A stretch of 18,284 bases of DNA from Deltaproteobacteria bacterium (GTDB lineage Bacteria > Desulfobacterota > GWC2-55-46). Position numbers and translations under genes: made by a program. Positions 13,221-18,284 of the stretch are shown piece by piece (the stretch's first letter is position 1; each line of letters starts with the position of its first letter). The notes below the pieces were generated by a model. The model saw nothing but the letters and a program-made list of their open reading frames with translations. It had not been told where the DNA came from and made no database searches. Where the stretch lies: the NCBI GenBank assembly GCA_016234955.1, contig JACRNN010000050.1:1-18284 (forward strand), written 5' to 3'.

Positions 13221-13548
13221 CTCCGTCAGCCCCAACCCCCCGAAGCTGCCCGAGATATGGCAGATGGACAAGGTAGCCCACTTCGGAGCGTACTCGGTGA
13301 TGGGGCTTTTATGGGCGAGGGCGCTCAATAGCGGGCCCGGACGGGCCGGGGGGCTTAAGGCGTCCTGGCGCGCGGCGCTGGCCGTTATAGTGATAGCGCT
13401 ATTCGGCGCATTCATAGAGGTCTGTCAGATGTACGTGCCGGGAAGGAGCGCCGAAGTGATGGACGCGCTGGCCAACGGCGCGGGCGGGTTCTCCGGCGTG
13501 GTTGTCTACGGGCGCATCATGCGCCGTTTGCGGCGTTCGTTTTTTTAG
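13201..13548 (+). CDS. VanZ-like membrane protein, 5' end disturbed by duplication
   Basis: A small membrane protein of the VanZ-like family. It shows DKVAHFGAYSVMGLLWARAL, then a hydrophobic helix AALAVIVIALFGAFIEVCQM and GRSAEVMDALANGAGG, the conserved family pattern. From ATG 13201 it is 115 residues, without a usual ribosome binding site. If one 50-base copy is removed, the frame joins to ATG 13109 (MRRALLYWTPLLLY...), giving about 129 residues and a complete first helix, and that ATG overlaps the cbiF stop as ATGA. The gene was therefore probably coupled to cbiF and is now truncated or mis-assembled. Its role in this operon is unknown; VanZ proteins are linked to teicoplanin resistance in one context only. 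Confidence 0.72.
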   Translation: MLAVFFVSVSPNPPKLPEIWQMDKVAHFGAYSVMGLLWARALNSGPGRAGGLKASWRAALAVIVIALFGAFIEVCQMYVPGRSAEVMDALANGAGGFSGVVVYGRIMRRLRRSFF

Positions 13549-13846
13549 CATTCCGGACCTCGGCGGGGTCATAAGCCGGTGGAGAGTCCATACCCGGCGT
13601 TTGCCGCGCTCCTGCAAAAAGAACTTTTGCGCGCTCCCGCGCGCGCAGCGGTATTGGCTCCGCCAGGCTTCGAGCGTCCGCCAGGCTTCGAGCGGGCTCG
13701 CAGTGAAAAAATGAGGCCTGCTCGCCCGCTCTCTTTTATGCCCGGCTTCGCAATACCCCCGGTATCGGGAAAAACAGGATAATCACAAAACCGTTTTCAT
13801 GCATTTAACCGCCGTAGGAATAACGTTTTGAAGGAGTGGGCAAGAT
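13549..13846. other. Intergenic region with an 18 bp tandem repeat
   Basis: No gene is supported here. It holds two adjacent identical copies of TCCGCCAGGCTTCGAGCG (13659-13676 and 13677-13694) and a small hairpin GCAAAA/TTTTGC near 13615-13630. GAAGGAG shortly before 13847 is the likely ribosome binding site of the next gene. No convincing promoter or terminator is seen, so transcription may read through from cbiF. Confidence 0.6.
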
Positions 13847-14572
13847 ATGCTTATAGGCGAAGTCACGATGTCGGAGTTCAAAAAGTCCCTTAAAAAGACC
13901 AGGACTCTGATAGTCCCGTTCGGGACCGTGGAGGCCCACGGCGGCCACCTCCCCCTCAATACCGACACGCTGATAATACGGGAGGTGGTGAGGAAGGCGG
14001 CCGGGCGCGTAAACGCGTACATGGCCCCCCCTATCCAGTATGGGGTCTGCACCTCGACCTCCCTCCACCCGGGGACCATAGGCATCACGCCCGAGACGCT
14101 CAGGCGCCTTGTCACGGACATAGTTGGCGACGCGTTCAGAAAGGGGTTGAGGAACTTTGTCCTCATCTCAGGCCACGGCGGGAGCCTCCACGTATCGGCG
14201 ATGAAAGAGGCCGCGGAGGCGATAGTAAGCGGAGGCTCCTTTAAAGGGATAAAGATAGCCGCGCTATCCATATACGAGATACTCGGCAAAGAGGCCTGGG
14301 AGATAGCGGAGACGCGGAACGACTCCCACGCCGGCGAGATGGAGACCTCGCTTGTGCTCCATCTCGCCCCTAAGCTCGTGAAGGGGAGGGCGAAAGAGGA
14401 GTACCCGAGGCTCCCGAAGCCGATACTGGTAAGCGACAAGCTCCGCTACTGGAAGGGCGCGGTATGGGGCGACCCGTCCAAGGCGACCGCCGAGAAGGGG
14501 GAGAGGCTCTTCGACCTCATGGTCAAGGGCGTGGAGGAGCTGGTGGAGAGGCTTGAGAAAATAAGGGTTTGA
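13847..14572 (+). CDS. Creatininase-family amidohydrolase in the B12 cluster
   Basis: A metal-dependent hydrolase of the creatininase/MftE/ArfB fold, 241 residues. The metal and active-site motifs are intact: PFGTVEAHGGHLPLNTDT (Glu, His and Asp ligands), SGHGGSLHVSA and DSHAGEMETSLVLH. Family members cleave cyclic or linear amides, formamides and peptide ends, so the substrate cannot be named. GAAGGAG precedes ATG 13847. Its stop is one base before the cbiG ATG, so it is almost certainly co-translated with cbiG, which suggests a link to corrinoid synthesis. No established cobalamin step is assigned to this family. Confidence 0.88.
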   Translation: MLIGEVTMSEFKKSLKKTRTLIVPFGTVEAHGGHLPLNTDTLIIREVVRKAAGRVNAYMAPPIQYGVCTSTSLHPGTIGITPETLRRLVTDIVGDAFRKGLRNFVLISGHGGSLHVSAMKEAAEAIVSGGSFKGIKIAALSIYEILGKEAWEIAETRNDSHAGEMETSLVLHLAPKLVKGRAKEEYPRLPKPILVSDKLRYWKGAVWGDPSKATAEKGERLFDLMVKGVEELVERLEKIRV

Positions 14573-14573
14573 A

Positions 14574-15635
14574 ATGCAAACCGTCCGTCCAGGAAAGATA
14601 ACCGTATTCCCCGTCACCCCGAGGGGGTATCTCCTCGCGCAGAGGCTCTCAGGCGAGCTTGAGCCAATGGAGATACACCACCCCTCAAGGCTCAAAGGCT
14701 CCCTGACGCGAAAGGCCGGGGCGGCCTTCAAGGACTCAAGCGCGATACTCTTCGTATCCGCTACGGGCATAGCCGTGCGGGCCGTGGCCCCGCACCTCAA
14801 GGGCAAGCACCTCGACCCGGCGGTCGTCGTGGCGGACGAGGCCGGCAGGTTCGTGGTGAGCCTGGTCTCAGGACATCTCGGCGGGGCGAACAGGCTCGCG
14901 GAGCGCATAGCGGCCATCATCGGCGCTATACCGGTAATCACCACGGCAACGGACGCGATGGGCCTGCCCTGCGCGGAGGATATCGCGCGGAGCTTCTCCT
15001 GCGCGATAGAGGATGTCGGCAAGATTAAGCGCGTGAACTCCGCGATAGTGAACGGCGGCAGGGTCTTCATAGTAGACAGGAGGCCCTGTAGGCTCAAGGC
15101 GATAAAAAAGGCCTACGGCGCAAGCAAGGCCTTCACCTTCAAAAGGACGCCCCCGGAGGATGTTGGCCTTGACCGCGCCGTCGTGTTCATAACCGCCGAG
15201 ACGGTGGAAGTGCCTGAAGGGATAAGGGATAAGACCCTGATATTGAGGCCCAGGGAGTTCGTCGTCGGCATAGGGTGCAGGCGGGGTGTGACGGCAAGGG
15301 AGATATCGGCGGCGTTCAACGAGATACTCGGGAGGGCCGGGGTCTCGCCTCTCTCGGTAAGGAGCCTCGCCTCGATAGAAATGAAGAAGAACGAGAAGGG
15401 GCTTCTCAGTTTCGCAAGGCGGATGGGGCTCGATATCGAGTTCTTCACGCCGGAGGAATTGAACAGCGTCAGGCCCCCTTCCGGGGGCTCGAAATTCGTA
15501 AGAGAGAAGACCGGGGCCGCGGGCGTATGCGAGCCTGCGGCTCTATTTTCTGCCGGGGCAAGGAGCTTATGGGTAAAGAAGATAAAGGCGGGAAGGGTAA
15601 CCGCGGCCATGGCAAGGGCGCCGTTTACGTCGTAG
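14574..15635 (+). CDS. cbiG: CbiG, cobalt-precorrin-5A hydrolase
   Basis: Opens the delta-lactone of cobalt-precorrin-5A and releases the C20-derived two-carbon fragment as acetaldehyde. At 353 residues it has the three CbiG regions: an N-terminal domain (ILFVSATGIAVRAVAPHL, VVVADEAGRFVVSLVSGHLGGAN), a variable middle, and the C-terminal domain from about residue 225 (FVVGIGCRRGVTAREISAAF, SLASIEMKKNEKGLLSFA, GVCEPAALFSAG). The start follows the creatininase-family stop by one base. The 3' end overlaps cbiH by 67 bases. Confidence 0.93.
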   Translation: MQTVRPGKITVFPVTPRGYLLAQRLSGELEPMEIHHPSRLKGSLTRKAGAAFKDSSAILFVSATGIAVRAVAPHLKGKHLDPAVVVADEAGRFVVSLVSGHLGGANRLAERIAAIIGAIPVITTATDAMGLPCAEDIARSFSCAIEDVGKIKRVNSAIVNGGRVFIVDRRPCRLKAIKKAYGASKAFTFKRTPPEDVGLDRAVVFITAETVEVPEGIRDKTLILRPREFVVGIGCRRGVTAREISAAFNEILGRAGVSPLSVRSLASIEMKKNEKGLLSFARRMGLDIEFFTPEELNSVRPPSGGSKFVREKTGAAGVCEPAALFSAGARSLWVKKIKAGRVTAAMARAPFTS

Positions 15636-16354
15636 GCACGGGCCCTGGGGCCGTGGAGCACCTCACGGAAAGGGCCCGCAGGGTCTTAGGGTCTGTAGAG
15701 TGCGTCGTCGGGTATACGAGGTATGTTGAGCTCATCTCGCCGCTCATAGAGGGCAAGGAGGTCTTTTCAACCGGCATGACGCACGAGGTGGAGAGGTGCC
15801 GCAAGGCGATAGAGTTCGCCAGGGAGGGCAAAAGGGTCGCCGTCATATCGTCCGGGGACTCAGGCATATACGGGATGGCCGGGCTAATACTCCAGCTCGC
15901 AACCGGCGGCGGAGGCCCGGCCTTCCAGATAGAGGTGGTGCCGGGACTGCCGGCCTTCGTGAGCGCGGCGTCGATACTGGGAGCTCCGCTGATGCATGAC
16001 TTCGCCTCCATCTCCCTCTCCGACCTCCTCACGGAGCGGGAGGTGATAGAGCGACGGGTGGAGGCCTGCGCAAAGGCCGACTTCGTCATGGTCTTCTACA
16101 ACCCTAAGAGCTCGAAGAGGGTGGAGGGGCTCGTTAGGGCGATAGATATAGTGAGACGCTACAGGTCCCCGGACACCCCGGCGGGCATTGTGCGTAACGC
16201 CACCAGGGAGGGGGAGGAGGCGTTCATAACCACCCTCTCCGGGATAGACGCCCATTACGGCTCCATAGACATGCTCACAATAATCATAATCGGCAACTCC
16301 TCCACGTTCAGGGAAGACGGCAGGATGATAACGCCGAGGGGGTACAGGGTATAG
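15569..16354 (+). CDS. cbiH: CbiH, cobalt-precorrin-3 C17-methyltransferase (ring contraction)
   Basis: Methylates C17 and drives ring contraction. Motifs are VYVVGTGPGAVEHLTERARR, ECVVGYTRYVELI, VISSGDSGIYGMAGLILQL, VVPGLPAFVSAASILGAPL and FVMVFYNPKSSKRVEGL, all typical of CobJ/CbiH. ATG 15569 has AAGGAG four bases upstream and gives 261 residues with an unusual Lys/Gly-rich lead (MGKEDKGGKGNRGHGKG) encoded inside the 67-base overlap with cbiG. No other in-frame ATG fits better. The open frame extends further upstream to 15275, but that part is a shadow of cbiG. It is the last gene of the cluster before MITE B. Confidence 0.93.
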   Translation: MGKEDKGGKGNRGHGKGAVYVVGTGPGAVEHLTERARRVLGSVECVVGYTRYVELISPLIEGKEVFSTGMTHEVERCRKAIEFAREGKRVAVISSGDSGIYGMAGLILQLATGGGGPAFQIEVVPGLPAFVSAASILGAPLMHDFASISLSDLLTEREVIERRVEACAKADFVMVFYNPKSSKRVEGLVRAIDIVRRYRSPDTPAGIVRNATREGEEAFITTLSGIDAHYGSIDMLTIIIIGNSSTFREDGRMITPRGYRV

Positions 16355-16364
16355 CCCCGTATTG

Positions 16365-16591
16365 GCAGGCCGCTGAAAAAGTCCATCTGCTTCGTTGTCC
16401 GACCCGCACTGCTCGTGCGGGTGGACCGGCTCTGCTACGGCGTACGGAAAAAGTACGCCTTCCCATTGCAATTGTAAAGACGCAATGGGAGCCCTGCCTC
16501 GCTTCTCGACGCCTCGGGGTACCCATGCGAGAAGCATGGGTCGGGAGCTTTTTGAGCGGCCTGAACAAATTCGGGTTTTTCATCAACATAT
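16365..16591 (+). mobile_element. MITE-like element B
   Basis: The left end GCAGGCCGCTGAAAAAGTCC matches element A at 2400. The right 140 bases, from GGCGTACGG to GGGAGCTTTTTGAGCGGCCTG (ending at 16563), are nearly identical to A. The outer right end (TTTTTCATCAACAT) is degenerate compared with that of A. The three hairpins of A are kept, although the loop in the first differs. In place of the R2 insert it has a different short insert with the hairpin CCCGCAC/GTGCGGG. It has no coding capacity. Confidence 0.72.
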
Positions 16592-16599
16592 AATAGGCG

Positions 16600-17796
16600 A
16601 TGCTTAAACGTGCGGTCATAATCGTATTGGACGGCTTTGGCGTCGGGGAGCTTCCGGACGCCGCCGTATACGGCGACTCTGGGAGCGACACGCTCGATAA
16701 TACGGCGCGGGCCGTGGGGGGGCTCGATATCCCGAACCTCGCATCGCTCGGCCTCGGGCGCATAGAGGGGGTGGAGCGCGTGGAGAGGGCGATAAGCCCC
16801 ATGGCGTCTTTCGGGCGGATGAGGGAGGCCTCACCGGGCAAGGACACCTCTACCGGCCACTGGGAGATGTCCGGCGTGGTGCTTGATAAGATGTTCGCCA
16901 CGTACCCGGATGGCTTTCCGCCGGAGATGCTCAGGAGGTTCGAGGAGGATACCGGGTACGGTTGCCTCGGGGGCAGACCCGCCTCAGGCACCCGGATAAT
17001 AGAGGATCTGGGGCAAGAGCACCTGCGCACCGGCAAGCTCATCGTCTACACCTCCGCGGACAGCGTATTCCAGATAGCCGCGCACGAGGACGTCGTCCCT
17101 CTTGAGGAGCTCTACAGGGTCTGCGGGATAGCAAGGGTGTTCCTCTACGGATACAACGTCGGCAGGGTCATAGCGAGGCCCTTTAAAGGCAGGCCCGGCT
17201 CTTTCAAGAGGACGGATGGGAGGAAGGATTACTCCATCGAGCCGCCGGAGGAGACCGTGCTCGATAAGATAAAGGCCAAGGGCCTGCCGGTAGTGGGAGT
17301 GGGCAAGATAGGCGACATATTCGTCCACAGGGGGCTTACCAAAGAGATACATACAAAGGGCGACGGCGACGGCATCGACAAGACCGTTTCGGCCATCGGG
17401 GAGTTCAGGGAAGGGCTGATATTCACAAATCTCGTAGACCTCGACACCTTATACGGCCACCGTAACGATTATGCCGGGTACGCAAGGGCGCTTGCGGCCA
17501 TCGATTCGAGGCTACCGGAGATAATGGGGCCGCTGACGGACGAGGACATCTTCATCATCACCGCCGACCACGGGTGTGACCCCACGACGCCCTCGACGGA
17601 CCATTCCCGCGAGTATGCGCCGCTCATTGTATACGGCAAGGGCTTGAGGGCCGGTGTTGACCTCGGCACCAGGGCCTCTTTTGCGGACATAGGCCAGACC
17701 CTCGCCGAGATATTCGGCGCCGGGAGGATCGCAAACGGCGTCTCTTTCCTCCCTTCGGTCATCAGGCAGCCTTTTACCCGAAACCCCAAGGCATGA
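16600..17796 (+). CDS. deoB: Phosphopentomutase
   Basis: Interconverts ribose or deoxyribose 1- and 5-phosphates in nucleoside salvage; a cytoplasmic Mn-dependent alkaline-phosphatase-superfamily enzyme. At 398 residues it has normal length. It shows the metal ligand in VIIVLDGFGVGELPDA, the phosphorylated Thr in GKDTSTGHWEMSG, and the C-terminal metal sites IITADHGCDPTTPSTDHSRE and YAPLIVYG. MLKRAVIIVLDG is the usual beginning, so ATG 16600 is secure although only a weak TAGG precedes it. It lies just downstream of MITE B, so its upstream region comes partly from the element. It is probably not part of the B12 operon. Confidence 0.95.
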   Translation: MLKRAVIIVLDGFGVGELPDAAVYGDSGSDTLDNTARAVGGLDIPNLASLGLGRIEGVERVERAISPMASFGRMREASPGKDTSTGHWEMSGVVLDKMFATYPDGFPPEMLRRFEEDTGYGCLGGRPASGTRIIEDLGQEHLRTGKLIVYTSADSVFQIAAHEDVVPLEELYRVCGIARVFLYGYNVGRVIARPFKGRPGSFKRTDGRKDYSIEPPEETVLDKIKAKGLPVVGVGKIGDIFVHRGLTKEIHTKGDGDGIDKTVSAIGEFREGLIFTNLVDLDTLYGHRNDYAGYARALAAIDSRLPEIMGPLTDEDIFIITADHGCDPTTPSTDHSREYAPLIVYGKGLRAGVDLGTRASFADIGQTLAEIFGAGRIANGVSFLPSVIRQPFTRNPKA

Positions 17797-17801
17797 CGGG
17801 G

Positions 17802-17831
17802 TTGACATGGACGCCCCCAGTCAAATATAAT
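17802..17831 (+). promoter_or_regulatory. Consensus promoter with start site at the DUF2905 ATG
   Basis: TTGACA (17802-17807) and TATAAT (17826-17831) both match the sigma70 consensus exactly, with an 18-base spacer. The expected start of transcription, six to eight bases after the -10, falls at or next to ATG 17839. Confidence 0.72.
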
Positions 17832-17838
17832 TGATTCC

Positions 17839-18054
17839 ATGCATATACTGGGAAAAAGCCTCATATTGATAGGTGTCGTGATAGCGGTCATCGGCCTTAT
17901 ATTGACCTTCGGCTACAGGATACCCTATATCGGCAGGCTTCCAGGGGACATATATTACAGGAAAGACAACTTCGTCTTCTACTTCCCGCTGGCGACCTCC
18001 ATAATAGTCAGCGTCATACTGTCCCTTATACTCTACCTGTTGACAAGACGCTGA
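17839..18054 (+). CDS. DUF2905 family small membrane protein
   Basis: 71 residues with two transmembrane helices (ILIGVVIAVIGLILTFGY and the C-terminal ATSIIVSVILSLILYLL) joined by the conserved IPYIGRLPGDIYYRKDNFVFYFPL loop, which defines the DUF2905 family. The function is unknown. No Shine-Dalgarno precedes the ATG, and a consensus promoter ends eight bases upstream, so the mRNA may be leaderless. No neighbouring gene suggests a role. Confidence 0.9.
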   Translation: MHILGKSLILIGVVIAVIGLILTFGYRIPYIGRLPGDIYYRKDNFVFYFPLATSIIVSVILSLILYLLTRR

Positions 18055-18108
18055 TCCGGCTCTATACTATTGTCTTACATCACTGGGAGCGTTTGGATAC
18101 CGTCTTCC

Positions 18109-18128
18109 TTCAAAAACCCCTTTTTGAA
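18109..18128. terminator. Possible A/T-rich hairpin after DUF2905
   Basis: TTCAAAAA (18109-18116) and TTTTTGAA (18121-18128) form a perfect 8 bp stem around CCCC. The stem contains no GC-rich base, so as a terminator it would be weak; it could serve both the + strand gene and the - strand transposase fragment. Confidence 0.35.
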
Positions 18129-18137
18129 CTATAATTA

Positions 18138-18284
18138 AGGAACCTCTGATTATTACCACGGCAATCAAACAGGTTAATCATGCCGCATAGCTGATCTTCG
18201 GGTGCTTGAAGTATTTGGCGACCCTGCCAGGCAGTTTCTGCAGCATGCGCATGTACGAGACCATCTTGCGCTTGAGTTCCTTCT
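18138..18284 (-). mobile_element. End of an insertion sequence (runs out of the window)
   Basis: The sequence from AGGAACCTCTGATTATT onward looks like an IS terminal end, with a transposase-like reading frame on the - strand beginning about 40 bases inside. The outer boundary and family cannot be confirmed, since the other end and any target duplication are outside the window. Confidence 0.5.
18178..18284 (-). CDS. C-terminal fragment of a probable transposase (partial)
   Basis: On the - strand the frame from the window edge reads KELKRKMVSYMRMLQKLPGR, then VAKYFKHPKISYAA and stop, 34 residues. The basic, helix-forming C-terminus with an IS-like end just beyond the stop codon suggests a DDE transposase of the IS5/IS4 type. 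The catalytic residues are outside the window, so the family is not certain. Confidence 0.45.
   Translation of the reverse strand, partial: KELKRKMVSYMRMLQKLPGRVAKYFKHPKISYAA

Noticed and set aside
13847..14572. Calling the creatininase-family gene mftE (mycofactocin)
   Set aside because: No mycofactocin genes (mftA, mftB, mftC) are nearby; the context is cobalamin synthesis.

Overview
The window looks like a chromosomal stretch from an anaerobic, GC-rich Gram-negative bacterium. The grounds are an anaerobic (early cobalt insertion) cobalamin pathway, an outer-membrane porin, a DacZ-like diadenylate cyclase, and heavy use of AGG and ATA codons despite high GC. A deltaproteobacterial or Nitrospirota-like lineage fits, but the species cannot be fixed from the sequence alone.

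Layout. Bases 1-2000 hold housekeeping genes: the tail of a COG2509-type FAD dehydrogenase, a TrmJ-like tRNA methyltransferase and a diadenylate-cyclase-domain protein. Bases 2114-2395 are a cobalamin riboswitch with a downstream intrinsic terminator. A roughly 320 bp MITE-like element, with a second repeat nested inside it, lies directly after the terminator. The B12 cluster then runs 2801-16354, all on the + strand: a cbiX-cbiC fusion, cbiM (with a fused PDGLE/CbiN-like tail), cbiQ, cbiO, an OprB-like porin, a CbtB-like mini-protein, a four-helix membrane protein, cbiD, a cbiE-cbiT fusion, cbiL, cbiF, a vanZ-like gene, a creatininase-family gene, cbiG and cbiH. After a second MITE come deoB (phosphopentomutase), a DUF2905 membrane protein and, on the - strand at the window edge, the C-terminus of a probable transposase.

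How the genes work together. The proposed import side is the porin across the outer membrane and CbiMQO, with a CbtB-like protein, across the inner membrane. CbiX inserts cobalt into sirohydrochlorin. CbiL, H, F, G, D, E, T and C then convert cobalt-factor II to cobyrinate. CbiJ, CbiA and the adenosylation and lower-ligand genes are not in the window. The riboswitch should shut off at least the first gene when B12 is plentiful. cbiM has its own likely promoter with a Fur-type palindrome at the predicted start site.

The most unusual points are these. cbiM has an in-frame TGA where a Trp codon is expected, while both metal-binding histidines (His2 and His67) are intact. A palindromic repeat family sits at gene starts and in one case encodes the N-terminus of the porin. 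A MITE separates the riboswitch from its operon. Adjacent 41 bp and 50 bp tandem duplications disrupt the start of the vanZ-like gene. A previously uncharacterised outer-plus-inner-membrane cobalt uptake module may be present.
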